Below are positions 17,774-26,911 of a stretch of DNA of 64,000 nucleotides, piece after piece. The DNA comes from Chryseobacterium aquifrigidense (GTDB taxonomy: Bacteria > Bacteroidota > Bacteroidia > Flavobacteriales > Weeksellaceae), in NCBI RefSeq assembly GCF_006716485.1, contig NZ_VFPD01000001.1, positions 2,059,314 through 2,123,313 of the forward strand. Reading direction: 5' to 3'. The notes beneath the pieces were generated by a model that was not told where the DNA came from, made no database searches, and worked only from the letters and a program-made list of their open reading frames with translations. Position 1 is the first letter of the stretch. Every line of letters starts with the position of its first letter. The position numbers and the translations under genes were made by a program.

Positions 17774-18766
17774 TTAATTCATAAAGCCTTCGGGAAACCA
17801 CTCAAATCCAGTTGCTTTTTTCTTTGTGTACCCCAAGCCTGGCCATGGTAAGTGATAAGCAAATGCTCTTACTCTGGTATCAGCCAATTGCTGAAGGAGT
17901 TTTTTTCTTGATGCAGTTGCGATATCCAGATCAGTGTCACCAGAAAATCCCCATTCAGGGTGTGGAAAAAGGACAACATCAGAATGGATCAGATCAGCAA
18001 TATAGATGAGTTTTTCATTTCCTGAAGAGATAGTGGTAACCGTTAAACCTGGTGTGTGGCCGGGAGCCAACCGGAAACTAAAATAATCATACAACGGATT
18101 ATTAAGGTCATAAAATTTCAGTTTGGGTTGAATGGTTTTCAGAATATTCTGAACTGCAGGAATAATCTGATTAAGGAATTCAGGTTGTGCCTTCAGAGCA
18201 CTGTTACTGAAGTCTTTGATTGAAGCTTTCATCCAGAAATCATGTTCCGTTTTGGAGATGAAAATATCAGCATTAGGAAAAATAAACTTATTTTGTTTAT
18301 CCACTACTCCGCCTATGTGATCCGGATGGGCGTGAGAGATAAAAACATCGGTAATATCTTTTGGAGAAAATCCTGCTTTTTGAAGGCTTTTTAATAGAAA
18401 TCCAGTTCTTTCATCTGCAAAAATTCCCATTCCCGTATCAAACAGGATGGTTTTATTCTTTGTTTTAACCAATAGAATATTCATCGCCATATCGATATAA
18501 TTATCGGGTCTGAAATTATTTTTAAGGATTGATTTCACTTCCTGAACGGTACCTCTGGGAGCAAATGAGCTCAGGTTTTCTTCATGAATATATCCATCTG
18601 TGAGGATGAACAGATCCAGTTCACCTAGCTTTACTTTTTTAAAGCCTGATAGATCTTCGCCAGTTTTTTCAGCAGTTCTTTTAGGCTCGGCCATCAAACC
18701 GGAAAAAGGAATCATACTCAATGTTCCTGCCAGTAATCCGTTTTTTAATAATTCTCTTCTGTTCAT
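17774..18766 (-). CDS. MBL-fold metallo-hydrolase with Tat-like signal
   Basis: 330 residues. The N-terminus MNRRELLKNGLLAGTLSMIP has a twin-arginine pair and hydrophobic stretch, so Tat export of a folded metalloprotein is likely. The metal motif HAHPDH is at 145-150, with LAPGHTPG and IADLIHSDV providing later ligands. The overall pattern fits the AHL-lactonase/quorum-quenching-like and related MBL hydrolases, but the substrate cannot be read from sequence. It lies next to an aldo/keto reductase on the same strand with a terminator between. Confidence 0.9.
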   Translation of the reverse strand: MNRRELLKNGLLAGTLSMIPFSGLMAEPKRTAEKTGEDLSGFKKVKLGELDLFILTDGYIHEENLSSFAPRGTVQEVKSILKNNFRPDNYIDMAMNILLVKTKNKTILFDTGMGIFADERTGFLLKSLQKAGFSPKDITDVFISHAHPDHIGGVVDKQNKFIFPNADIFISKTEHDFWMKASIKDFSNSALKAQPEFLNQIIPAVQNILKTIQPKLKFYDLNNPLYDYFSFRLAPGHTPGLTVTTISSGNEKLIYIADLIHSDVVLFPHPEWGFSGDTDLDIATASRKKLLQQLADTRVRAFAYHLPWPGLGYTKKKATGFEWFPEGFMN

Positions 18767-18794
18767 CGTTGAATACTTTGGTTTTAAATATAAA

Positions 18795-18834
18795 ATAAAA
18801 CTGAGCTCCTTTCATGTTCAGAGCTCAGTTTTAT
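18795..18834 (-). terminator. intrinsic terminator of the aldo/keto reductase gene
   Basis: ATAAAACTGAGCTC pairs perfectly with GAGCTCAGTTTTAT (14 bp, 12-nt loop), then a T-rich minus-strand tail. Confidence 0.85.
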
Positions 18835-18845
18835 ATGAATAGTTT

Positions 18846-19847
18846 TTAGTTGTTCACCAGTTTCATTGAACCTTCGGTATACCTTTCTCCTACATTCGGG
18901 TATTTTTTCAGAATGGCATCAATGGCATCCAGATCCGATTGAGAAAGTTCTATATTGACTGCTGCAATATTTTCCTCCAGATATTTGATTCTTTTTGTAC
19001 CGGGAATCGGAATAATATCATCTCCCTGATTCAACACCCACGCCAGGGCGAGCTGAGTTCCTTTTACTCCTTTGGAAGCGGCAAGTTCATTGATCTCGTT
19101 TGCAAGTTTGGTGTTATTTTCAAGATATTCCTGCTGATAACGCGGTAATGATTTTCTAAAGTCATCGTCACCCAGGTTCTTTACATCATAGATATTGGTG
19201 AAAAGCCCTCTTGCTAACGGAGAATATGGAACCAAGGAAATTCCAAGCTCTCTGATGGTTGGTAAAATCTCTTTTTCAACATCTTTGGTAAGGATGGAAT
19301 ATTCTGACTGTAATGCTGCAATAGGATGAATTTTATTGGCTTTTCTGATAGATTCTGCTGAAGCTTCAGACAATCCGATATATTTCACTTTTCCTGCTTT
19401 CACCAGCTCTGCCATAGCTCCTACTGTTTCTTCTACAGGAACATTCGGATCTACTCTGTGAGCATAATACAGGTCAATAGTATCGATCTTTAATCTTTGA
19501 AGGCTTAAGTCTACGGCCTGTCTGATCCATTCCGGAGAACCATCGAAATAGGTTCCCGGCGCTCCGCTGTGACTTGCTTTGCCATCTTTAAACCTGAATC
19601 CGAATTTGGTCGCAATAAAAATCTTATCCCTGTTGGGTACTAAAACTTTAGAAATTAGTTTTTCGTTTTCTCCATTGGCATACATATCTGCTGTATCCCA
19701 AAAGTTAACCCCTAAATCCAAAGCTCTGTGCAGGGTATTGATACTTTCCTGCTCATCGGTAGGACCATAGGCAAAACTCATTCCCATACATCCTAAACCG
19801 ATTGCTGATAACTGTTCTTCTGTGTTTCCTAATTTTTTAAATTTCAT
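18846..19847 (-). CDS. aldo/keto reductase
   Basis: 333 residues, the full length of the (beta/alpha)8 AKR family of the YajO/AKR13-like type. N-terminal MKFKKLGNTEEQLSAIGLGC, catalytic Asp and Tyr in FWDTADMYANGENE, Lys in IFIATKFGFRF, and His in YYAHRVDPNVP. The C-terminal IPIPGTKRIKYLEEN binds NADPH. Catalyses NADPH-dependent carbonyl reduction. An AraC regulator gene lies 86 nt upstream on the same strand and probably controls it. Confidence 0.93.
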   Translation of the reverse strand: MKFKKLGNTEEQLSAIGLGCMGMSFAYGPTDEQESINTLHRALDLGVNFWDTADMYANGENEKLISKVLVPNRDKIFIATKFGFRFKDGKASHSGAPGTYFDGSPEWIRQAVDLSLQRLKIDTIDLYYAHRVDPNVPVEETVGAMAELVKAGKVKYIGLSEASAESIRKANKIHPIAALQSEYSILTKDVEKEILPTIRELGISLVPYSPLARGLFTNIYDVKNLGDDDFRKSLPRYQQEYLENNTKLANEINELAASKGVKGTQLALAWVLNQGDDIIPIPGTKRIKYLEENIAAVNIELSQSDLDAIDAILKKYPNVGERYTEGSMKLVNN

Positions 19848-19933
19848 GATAGGTATGATTTAATTTTACATGACAAAATTAGAGCATCCGGAAGCTAACC
19901 CCGATATAGAATTCAAACTAAGAATTATAAAAT

Positions 19934-20839
19934 TCAAACAACATCCATTCTTAAAGCATTGGGAGTAATTCCGGTTTGTTTTTTAAAGTAATTGGTAAAA
20001 TAAGCAGGTTCTTCAAAACCTAGTCCATAGGCAATCTCAGAAATATTCCAATCTGTATGTTTCAATAAGGCATTGGCTTCCTGAATAATTCTTCCGGTAA
20101 TCTGCTGGCTGGTTGTTTTTCCTGTAATCTCTTTTACAGAACGGTTTAAAGAATTCACATGAATAGAGAGGCTCTGAGCATAATCATTAGGAGTTTTTAA
20201 TTTTAAAAAGGCCTCAGGGCTGTCGATAGGAAACTGTCTTTCCAACAGTTCCATAAATAAAGAGGCCACTCTTTGTGAAGCATTCTGATAAGGTTCAAAA
20301 CTTTCTGCCGGCTGCATTCTCATGGTTTCATGAATCATCAGATGAAGATACGCTCTCAGCATATCATATTTGTGAATATAATCTGATTGGATTTCCGTCA
20401 TCATTTTGGTATAAATCTCAGAAAGTATGCTCTGCTGTTCTTCATCTACAAAGAAAACGGGAGTTCCTCCAATCTTGAAAAGCGGAGAATCCTGAAGATT
20501 CCCTATACGGCTTCCGTTATGCAGAAACTGATCGGTAAAGAGGCAGAACCAACCCTTCTGATCCTCATCATCAGCTTCCCATGAATAAGGAATAATAGGA
20601 TTGGAAAACAATAATGCGGGACGGTCTACTTTGATCCATTTATCGGCATAATGTAATTTTCCTTTTCCTATGATGAGTGAAATCTTATAATAATCTCTTC
20701 TGCTGTAAGGGGTAAGAGGAGAACAGTATTCCCGCGAAAACACATTGAAGTGCCCCATTTTATTCACCCCAATACATTGTGATGCCAGGTTGAGAGCATT
20801 TCTTTCATAAAAACCTTTGAGTGATTCGTGTGATTCCAT
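19934..20839 (-). CDS. AraC family transcriptional regulator
   Basis: 301 residues. An N-terminal cupin-like sensor (HFNVFSREYCSPLTPYSRRD) is followed by two helix-turn-helix motifs over about 200-297, ending with ISEIAYGLGFEEPAYFTNYF and KKQTGITPNALR. This layout is typical for regulators placed next to an oxidoreductase target. It is directly upstream of the aldo/keto reductase, same strand. The effector is unknown. Confidence 0.92.
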   Translation of the reverse strand: MESHESLKGFYERNALNLASQCIGVNKMGHFNVFSREYCSPLTPYSRRDYYKISLIIGKGKLHYADKWIKVDRPALLFSNPIIPYSWEADDEDQKGWFCLFTDQFLHNGSRIGNLQDSPLFKIGGTPVFFVDEEQQSILSEIYTKMMTEIQSDYIHKYDMLRAYLHLMIHETMRMQPAESFEPYQNASQRVASLFMELLERQFPIDSPEAFLKLKTPNDYAQSLSIHVNSLNRSVKEITGKTTSQQITGRIIQEANALLKHTDWNISEIAYGLGFEEPAYFTNYFKKQTGITPNALRMDVV

Positions 20840-20899
20840 AGATCAAAGTTATAAAAATCAAACAAATTACATAACAATACCATCACATATTGAAAAAAT

Positions 20900-20928
20900 A
20901 AATGACTGACAAAAAATGCCAGTCATTT
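20900..20928 (-). terminator. intrinsic terminator after the gene at 20943
   Basis: AAATGACTG and CAGTCATTT flank an 11-nt loop; minus-strand T-rich tail follows. Confidence 0.75.
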
Positions 20929-20942
20929 AAGTTGATCATGGG

Positions 20943-21401
20943 TTAATCCCAATCATCATCACGTCCGTGACCATGATGTTTATTTTGTTTTTTGTAGTAC
21001 TTTTCCTGATTTTTGTAATACTTCTCCTGTTGTTTACGGTATTTTTTATAATCGTTTTTGTTTCTTCCATAAACAATTACAGGGTTTTGACCTCTGTAGT
21101 ATTTCTTTTTAAAGATGATATACTTTTCTCTGCCCAGAATTCTTTCCAGCTCCGAATAACGGTCATTTCTCCATCTTCCAGGTTCTACAACATATACTCT
21201 GTTCCAGGTATCATAATCATGGTATCTGTCATTCAACACATAGATCTGATTAGCCTGTGTTGATGAAAGAACAAGGTCGGTAATCACTCTTTGCCAGTTG
21301 ATATCCGAGATACTCCTTCTATAATCATTATAATAATCTGATTGGGCATAACTCAAACTGAAGGTCCCAACAAATAATGCGGTTAATATTAACTTTTTCA
21401 T
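20943..21401 (-). CDS. secreted protein with Lys/Tyr-rich C-terminus, function unknown
   Basis: 152 residues. The signal peptide MKKLILTALFVGTFSLSYAQ is clear. The mature part begins SDYYNDYRRSISDINWQRVI, then a region rich in Arg, Tyr and Asp, and ends in a low-complexity tail of KYRKQQEKYYKNQEKYYKKQ and a His/Asp end. Similar short, charged periplasmic proteins are common in Chryseobacterium, but I do not recognise a characterised family. Terminator at 20900-20928. Confidence 0.75.
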   Translation of the reverse strand: MKKLILTALFVGTFSLSYAQSDYYNDYRRSISDINWQRVITDLVLSSTQANQIYVLNDRYHDYDTWNRVYVVEPGRWRNDRYSELERILGREKYIIFKKKYYRGQNPVIVYGRNKNDYKKYRKQQEKYYKNQEKYYKKQNKHHGHGRDDDWD

Positions 21402-21971
21402 TTCATTCCACTTTAAAAATAATTATCAAGGGATAGTCAATTAAAGTGCCAATTATTAATTACCAATACTAATATTTGTTAAAAAAAATCATAAACAACT
21501 GATTATCTTTGAATTATTTTCTGTATTTTTTATTAAATTCTTAAACATTAATGATTCTAAAGCTATGATTAGATCCAAGAATTATTATACAACAACCCTA
21601 TTATAAATTAATAATCAACACATTGCAGATTTATAAAAAACACATATATTTAAGTTTCGGCTAAAGCCGCAAGAGAAATTATGTATTGTATGGCGGGCTA
21701 AAGCCCACCTCTATTGATCCTTACATGCGGATATTTAATGGTAATATCTTTTATCTTTTATCTTTTATCTTTTATCTTTTATCTTTTATCTTTTATCTTT
21801 TATCTTTTATCTTTTATCTTTTAACCTATCATTACACCATTTATGTTATAAAATTCGTTAAGATTCCAAAAAACTATTATTTCATATGATATAATTTTGT
21901 AATTTTAATGGAGAGAATGTTTTTAACGCAATGTTCTCAAATTATTTTAATCAACCAAATCTTACATTGTT
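21402..21971. repeat. 570-bp intergenic region with palindrome unit and heptamer array
   Basis: AT-rich. It contains a GGCTAAAGCC-type unit at 21656-21720 (TTTCGGCTAAAGCCGC, later GGCGGGCTAAAGCCCACC) and a tandem array at about 21746-21822. An open frame across the array (SFIFYLL repeats) is an artefact of the repeat. No real gene seen. Confidence 0.7.
21746..21822. repeat. tandem heptanucleotide array (TTTTATC)n, about 11 copies
   Basis: Seven-base period TTTTATC repeated about eleven times without visible change. One of three 7-bp-period arrays in the window (others at 40933 and 60871). Confidence 0.95.
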
Positions 21972-22259
21972 ATGGAAAATATAAAGTTTCAGGTATCTCA
22001 ATATCAGGATGAGTTGCAGCTACTTATAGACGGGAAAAAGGCAGGTTATATGTCCATAGAGGTTGACGGAAGACTGCTTATTGTATTTTATACGAAACTT
22101 GACGAAGAGCGTGAAGGAAAAGGATACGCCAAACTATTGCTGGACGAGCTGGTACGTTACGCAGAAGAAAAAGATTTGCTTGTAGACCCGGAATGTGATT
22201 TTGTAAGACAGCAGTTTGAAAATCATCCTGCAAGGTATAAAGAAATCTGGCATGCCTGA
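21972..22259 (+). CDS. GNAT-family N-acetyltransferase (short, YjdJ-like)
   Basis: 95 residues, the size of the minimal N-acetyltransferase-like domain. The acetyl-CoA loop appears as LDEEREGKGYAKLLLDELVR (R-x-x-G-K-G-Y-A), followed by CDFVRQQFENHPAR near the end. These single-domain proteins acetylate small molecules or have unknown targets. It is convergent with the MBL gene: the two stop codons abut at 22259/22260 with no spacer. Confidence 0.88.
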   Translation: MENIKFQVSQYQDELQLLIDGKKAGYMSIEVDGRLLIVFYTKLDEEREGKGYAKLLLDELVRYAEEKDLLVDPECDFVRQQFENHPARYKEIWHA

Positions 22260-23357
22260 TCAGCTTTCCCACCAGGCTGTAAATTCCTGTTCTGACTGAT
22301 TCAGATCTACTACCTCGCCGATCATCGGAGTGAGGATATTCAGTTTTTTTTCTTTTCCAAGAGCCGTTATCTTTTGTAAAGGCTCATTCCACGGGTGAAG
22401 TGCCAATGCAAATTTGGCAGCATGAACCGGAATGATACGTTGTGCTCTAAGGTCAATAGCCGCCTGAATGACATCTTCAGGTAATTTGTGAATATACCTC
22501 CATGCCTCTCCATACTGTCCGTTTTCGAGAACAGCATAATCGAAAGGTCCATATTGCTCACCGATTGTTTTAAAATGAGAATCATAGCCACTGTCCCCTC
22601 CTAAGAAAATTTTCCTGGTAGGTGTTATCAGAACATAAGAACTCCAAAGTGTATCATTTTGCCTTACTCTTCTGCCGGAAAAATGTCTGGCAGGAGTAAA
22701 AACAATTTTTATATCATTTTTCAGGGTAATTTGTGTTCCCCATTCTTCTTCAATCAGCTTATTTTCAGCATATCCCCATCTTTCAAGGTGTGCTCCTACT
22801 CCCAAAGGTATAATGGCCATTTTCGTCCTTCCCTCAATAGATTTTACAGTTGGGTAATCCAGGTGATCGAAATGATCATGGGTAATGATAAGATAATCTA
22901 TACCCGGGATGTCTTCAGGCTTAAAAATATCTGAACCTTTGAAAGCTTTATTAAAGTATTTAAAAGGAGAACCATACAGGCTGAGGACAGGATCTATTAA
23001 AAAGGAAACTCCGTTGGTTTGCAGATAATAAGAGGAATGCCCCAGCCAGATCAATACATCTTCATTTTTATCAATATTTTTCAGATCGGTATGAAGGGAC
23101 GGAATAGCTTTTAGGGGTTTCAACAGCGGATCTTTCTTTCCTAAAAAGAAATCGTAGGTTACTTTCCACATTTTATAGCCTTCTGTAAGGGAAGGAGTAT
23201 GGCTGATATTCTGAAACTGTCTCTTCTTGTAGAGTTTCGACTGTCTGATACGCTTCAGCCTTTTCCCTTTTGGGACTCCACCAAACGCTTTCATATTGAT
23301 CACTATAAAAAAAGTAACCGTCAAAACAGCCACACAGGTAATAATCCAGTAAATCAT
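22260..23357 (-). CDS. MBL-fold metallo-hydrolase, NAPE-PLD/UlaG-like, membrane-anchored
   Basis: 365 residues. An N-terminal membrane segment (about 3-21) is followed by a basic stretch and an MBL domain with WLGHSSYYLQ at 105-114, THDHFDHLD at 159-167 (first metal motif) and LGGDSGYDSHF. This is the arrangement of NAPE-phospholipase D-like proteins. The catalytic domain could face the periplasm. Substrate unknown. The stop codon directly abuts that of the GNAT gene. Confidence 0.9.
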   Translation of the reverse strand: MIYWIITCVAVLTVTFFIVINMKAFGGVPKGKRLKRIRQSKLYKKRQFQNISHTPSLTEGYKMWKVTYDFFLGKKDPLLKPLKAIPSLHTDLKNIDKNEDVLIWLGHSSYYLQTNGVSFLIDPVLSLYGSPFKYFNKAFKGSDIFKPEDIPGIDYLIITHDHFDHLDYPTVKSIEGRTKMAIIPLGVGAHLERWGYAENKLIEEEWGTQITLKNDIKIVFTPARHFSGRRVRQNDTLWSSYVLITPTRKIFLGGDSGYDSHFKTIGEQYGPFDYAVLENGQYGEAWRYIHKLPEDVIQAAIDLRAQRIIPVHAAKFALALHPWNEPLQKITALGKEKKLNILTPMIGEVVDLNQSEQEFTAWWES

Positions 23358-23528
23358 CGGTACAAAATAAATATCAAATGTATTGACTTTTGCTTTTAAA
23401 TGAAAGTTTATTCCATTTTACTCTATTTTTTAACTAAATTTATCATGTATTTTTAAAAATTTATTAGTCATTTAGATCAGGATTAATTTTAAACTTTCTA
23501 TTTTAGCACCCTAAAAAACTCAGATACA

Positions 23529-25067
23529 TTGAAAAATTATTCGGTAATATTTCTTCTCGTTATTTTTTCGTCTTGTGCCTCTATAAAAAAACACAATGAA
23601 CAGCGAGCCTCATGTATTCCACCGGAGCAACTTAAAGAAGATGTGGATTTTGCGTATTCAAAATTACAGCAAATGCACCCTCAATTATACTGGTATATTC
23701 CTAAGAAGGAGTTGGAAAGTAAATTTGACAGTCTTAAACAAACCATCACAGAGCCTCTTACTCCTCTTCAGTTTTATTTCAAGCTTCAGCCTGTTATTGC
23801 CGGAATTCGTGAAGGACATCTTTCCCTGAGGATTCCCAGAAAGAAATTTACCAAAAGTGAAATAAAAAGACTGGAACATCAGAAAGGAATGTTCAGCCGT
23901 TTTGAATATTATATTTCAGGAGATCAGATGTACATTATTCAAAACAAAGATTCTATTGAACATATACAGCCGGGAACTGAAATTTTATCCATCAATAATG
24001 TTCCTGTATCCGATTATATCAGGAAGTACAGAAGCCTGATCAGCAGTGATGGTGATAATACTACCTTCCATCCGTATTTTTTAAAAGATCTGTTCTTTAG
24101 TTTTTATACTGCCGAAAATGGATTTGAAAGCAGAGCTACTCTTGAAACGCTTTATAATGGACAAAAAAAGACATATACCTTAACCAGAGAAACAAAATCT
24201 GATACTGATCTTGAAAAAGATAAGGAAATGCAGAAAAAGACCCCGGAAAAGAAACTGAACGATTATGTTGCTTCCAGTAATTCTTATAACAGAAGTTTCA
24301 GGTTTCTTGATAAAGACAGTACAATCGCTTATATTAAGGTGAAAAGCTTCTCAAGGGATTATTCAGATGAGTTTTATAAAAAGACTTTTGCCAGGATCAG
24401 CCATGCAAAATCTCCCTACCTTATCATAGATGTCCGGAATAATTATGGCGGCTCTTTATATGAAATCAATAATCTGTATTCCTATTTAGCTGATGAACCG
24501 TTTACGCTGATCAAACCTTCTCAGTTAACGTCAAGAAATGCCCCTCTGCGCACCAATTATTTCAGAAAAAGCAATCCTTTAGAGTATGCTCTTAAAAGTA
24601 TTGCCTATCCGAGCTATTTTTTTGCACAGACTTTCAGTACCTATAAAAAGGATGGAAAGGTATTCTACAAAATGAAGGCAGACAAACCTACAAAACCTAA
24701 AAAGGAAGCCTTTCATGGAAAAGTTTTTGTACTGATCAACGGAGGAAGCTTTTCGGCATCTTCTATTATTACTGCTAAGCTTAAAAATGATAAAAGAGCA
24801 ACGCTTGTGGGAGAAGAAACAGGAGGTGCCAATGACGGAACTGTTGCCGGTTTTTATTCCTACCAGAAGCTTCCCAATTCTGAAATCAGATTTCCCATAG
24901 GACTGCTTTTGGTACAGCCCAATATCAATTTTTCAGACTCGCGGAAAGGTGTTGTTCCTGATGTGACTGTTCCTGAAAACATGCAGGATATTATTAATCA
25001 AAAAGATCCACAGCTGGATTGGATAAAAAAAGAAATTGCAAAAGAAAAAGAAAATAAAGGACAATAG
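23529..25067 (+). CDS. S41 family peptidase, lipoprotein (TTG start)
   Basis: 512 residues. The start codon at 23529 is TTG: no in-frame ATG precedes the lipoprotein signal MKNYSVIFLLVIFSSCASIK, whose lipobox Cys16 makes the assignment convincing. The central region resembles a degenerate PDZ (IQPGTEILSINNVPVSDYIR); the C-terminal S41 protease domain has LIIDVRNNYGGSLYEI, the Ser motif GGSFSASS at about 405-412 and VGEETGGANDGT. A tail-specific-type protease tethered in the envelope. It is convergent with the gene at 25110, sharing a perfect hairpin. Confidence 0.9.
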   Translation: MKNYSVIFLLVIFSSCASIKKHNEQRASCIPPEQLKEDVDFAYSKLQQMHPQLYWYIPKKELESKFDSLKQTITEPLTPLQFYFKLQPVIAGIREGHLSLRIPRKKFTKSEIKRLEHQKGMFSRFEYYISGDQMYIIQNKDSIEHIQPGTEILSINNVPVSDYIRKYRSLISSDGDNTTFHPYFLKDLFFSFYTAENGFESRATLETLYNGQKKTYTLTRETKSDTDLEKDKEMQKKTPEKKLNDYVASSNSYNRSFRFLDKDSTIAYIKVKSFSRDYSDEFYKKTFARISHAKSPYLIIDVRNNYGGSLYEINNLYSYLADEPFTLIKPSQLTSRNAPLRTNYFRKSNPLEYALKSIAYPSYFFAQTFSTYKKDGKVFYKMKADKPTKPKKEAFHGKVFVLINGGSFSASSIITAKLKNDKRATLVGEETGGANDGTVAGFYSYQKLPNSEIRFPIGLLLVQPNINFSDSRKGVVPDVTVPENMQDIINQKDPQLDWIKKEIAKEKENKGQ

Positions 25068-25112
25068 TAAATATAGGTTCGGCGGGCTTTCAGCCCGCCG
25101 AACCTATATTTA
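25068..25112. terminator. bidirectional terminator, perfect 21-bp stem with 3-nt loop
   Basis: The left arm begins right after the S41 stop codon (25065-25067), the loop is 25089-25091, and the right arm ends in the minus-strand stop codon of the gene at 25110. The core is GGCGGGCTTTCAGCCCGCC. T-rich tail on both strands. Confidence 0.9.
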
Positions 25113-25700
25113 TCTTTTTAATTCTTCCAAAAGATCTTCAATATGTTGGATGTATCTTCCATAGTAGCGCTGATACCAGAACCTTCCAACAATATAAAGC
25201 AAAAATAGGCCTATGGTTACTGTACTAATTAGGATCACCGCAATCTTCAGTTCACCCGGAGGATTGGGCCATGGGATAAACTCCAGAACAATAAGGATTT
25301 CACACACCAGAAAAGGTGCAAAACTGATATAGTATGAGAGGTAATACTGTTTGTTAAGATTGAGCTGCATCACGAGATCTTTCAAAGAATCATAAGTTTT
25401 AGGTGCAGGATTGCTGATTTCATTGTACAATTTAAAAAACTTACTGAAAAAGAAAACAGTGACAATAAGCATGGAGGCAATCAATACCGTTATGTACAAT
25501 TGAAGTTTAAATGGTCTGCATACGGAGCACACCAGAAAGGCGAAAATAAAGATCCCGATCATCCACCAGAATTCAACACGCATATTTTTGCGTATCTTTT
25601 CAAGAGGAAGATTCAGTTTATTTGTCTGTTCTATGGTTATTTCGGGAGTTTCCTCCACAATATCTTCGTTCCAGGTATTTTTCAATTCATCGATATTCAT
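25110..25700 (-). CDS. membrane protein paired with ECF sigma factor (putative anti-sigma/sigma partner), copy A
   Basis: 196 residues. N-terminus MNIDELKNTWNEDIVEETPE, then LPLEKIRKNMRVEFWWMIG leading into four membrane helices (about 45-62, 69-88, 122-142, 153-173), and a cytosolic C-terminal helix. It lies 13 bp after the sigma gene at 25714, and a paralogue (26912) follows the paralogous sigma gene at 27738. The position fits a membrane-bound regulator of the sigma factor; no classical zinc anti-sigma motif is seen, so this is inference. Confidence 0.75.
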   Translation of the reverse strand: MNIDELKNTWNEDIVEETPEITIEQTNKLNLPLEKIRKNMRVEFWWMIGIFIFAFLVCSVCRPFKLQLYITVLIASMLIVTVFFFSKFFKLYNEISNPAPKTYDSLKDLVMQLNLNKQYYLSYYISFAPFLVCEILIVLEFIPWPNPPGELKIAVILISTVTIGLFLLYIVGRFWYQRYYGRYIQHIEDLLEELKR

Positions 25701-25713
25701 GGGATTACTGATT

Positions 25714-26223
25714 TTAATGTTTGTTGGTTTTTATTTGGCTTAAGATATCTTTAAGTTTATTTTTTGCCCGGTTCATTTTCACTCTTGCATTGCCTTCAGA
25801 AATTCCTATCTGTTCTGCAATCTGCTTTCCTGAAAAATCTTCCAGATAGTAGAATATAAAAGCTTTATCAATAGGATTGAGTTGATGAATGGCCTTATAC
25901 ATTTCAGCCAGGCGTTCTTCTTTGCGATTATCATAGTCTTCCTGTACAATGATATGATTGGAAAAATCTACGTGAGCGATAAAACTTCTTCTCTTTTCTG
26001 ATTTCAGGAAAATAATAGCTGTGTTCAAAGCAATTCTGTACAGCCAGGTAGAAAATTCACTTTCACCTCTGAAACCGGGAAATGCTTTCCAGAGCTGATA
26101 GGTAATCTCCTGAAAAAGATCATCACGATCATCCTTTTCAGTCATGTACATTTTAGAAATCTTAAACAGGATTCCTTTATGCTGTTCAATTTTACTTATA
26201 AACTCTTGTTCTAATGAGGTCAT
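25714..26223 (-). CDS. ECF-type RNA polymerase sigma factor, copy A
   Basis: 169 residues. Region 2 (KMYMTEKDDRDDLFQEITYQ, with LYRIALNTAI) binds the -10 element and core enzyme; region 4 (LEDFSGKQIAEQIGISEGNA) binds the -35 element. Length is normal for the ECF group. It leads an operon with the membrane protein at 25110. The sigma at 27738 has the same length and strongly similar sequence. Confidence 0.94.
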   Translation of the reverse strand: MTSLEQEFISKIEQHKGILFKISKMYMTEKDDRDDLFQEITYQLWKAFPGFRGESEFSTWLYRIALNTAIIFLKSEKRRSFIAHVDFSNHIIVQEDYDNRKEERLAEMYKAIHQLNPIDKAFIFYYLEDFSGKQIAEQIGISEGNARVKMNRAKNKLKDILSQIKTNKH

Positions 26224-26295
26224 AGCTTGTTACTCTATAGAGTTAGTTTTCGTTTAAAAAAATTGTTACAGATTTTGACAAAAGAAATAAAAAAA

Positions 26296-26320
26296 ACCTG
26301 ACAGCAAAATAATGTCAGGT
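26296..26320 (-). terminator. orphan intrinsic terminator
   Basis: ACCTGACA-N9-TGTCAGGT with eight T on the minus strand. No gene ends next to it; it lies between the sigma gene start (26223) and another terminator at 26436. Confidence 0.7.
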
Positions 26321-26435
26321 CTCATTGTGTGTTTTTTAAGCTTTTTACTATTTCTTCAGAATAGTATGAGTCGAAATAATTTTCTGACTTGATCAGTTAG
26401 TAGAAGAAAAGTAAAAATGTTACATTAAAAAAAGC

Positions 26436-26467
26436 AATAACCTGATATTTTTTTACATCAGGTTATT
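26436..26467 (-). terminator. intrinsic terminator of the gene at 26492
   Basis: AATAACCTGAT and ATCAGGTTATT (11-bp perfect stem, 10-nt loop), followed on the minus strand by GCTTTTTTT. Confidence 0.85.
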
Positions 26468-26491
26468 TATTTAAAGTATTTAATTCTCCTA

Positions 26492-26851
26492 TTATTTAAA
26501 ATCTAAGAAATCATCTTTTTCCAGATAATGGTTCAGAGCCATAATAAGTTGGGAAGAAGTAACATCAGCCTGCTGCGTGATAGCAAGATCCACCACATCC
26601 TGAATATTTTCATCAGAACACATATAATGAAGCTTGTTGTGAAAAACGAAATCAGGTAAGATTTCATTATCATTTCCACCGATATCCAAGGGATCTCCGA
26701 TAAAAACTTTCATTTCGGATTTAAATTCATCTGTTGAAGAATAGACAGCATAATTAAATTCCGGATCAAACGATGCTTTCCTGTCCTGTTTGCTCTTTAC
26801 TAACTCCAGAAATTCTTCTATAGAATACACCTGATTTTTAAAATCATCCAT
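26492..26851 (-). CDS. hypothetical cytosolic protein
   Basis: 119 residues, acidic, no signal peptide or membrane segment. It begins MDDFKNQVYSIEEFLELVKS and carries EMKVFIGDPLDIGGNDNEIL and NHYLEKDDFLDF. The central part alternates strand and helix like the small immunity-like proteins of Bacteroidota, but I recognise no family with confidence. It lies between two sigma/membrane-protein cassettes on the same strand, with its own terminator, so it is not obviously part of either. Confidence 0.7.
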   Translation of the reverse strand: MDDFKNQVYSIEEFLELVKSKQDRKASFDPEFNYAVYSSTDEFKSEMKVFIGDPLDIGGNDNEILPDFVFHNKLHYMCSDENIQDVVDLAITQQADVTSSQLIMALNHYLEKDDFLDFK

Positions 26852-26911
26852 GTGATATTTTTTTACAACTCAATTTTCTAAAGATAGAAATTTTACAGAA
26901 GATAGGATTAT

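Noticed and set aside
21686..21889. Open frame encoding repeated SFIFYLL units
   Set aside because: It is only the translation of the 7-bp tandem array; seven bases times three gives a seven-residue repeat by necessity.
26251..26270. TGTAACA followed by a CG step before the sigma gene, possible ECF self-promoter
   Set aside because: The spacer is about 11 bp, shorter than the usual 15-17 for ECF promoters, and the second cassette lacks the motif.
26321..26435. 25-codon minus-strand open frame between two terminators
   Set aside because: No normal start codon and a stop directly before it; may be chance or the tail of a lost gene.
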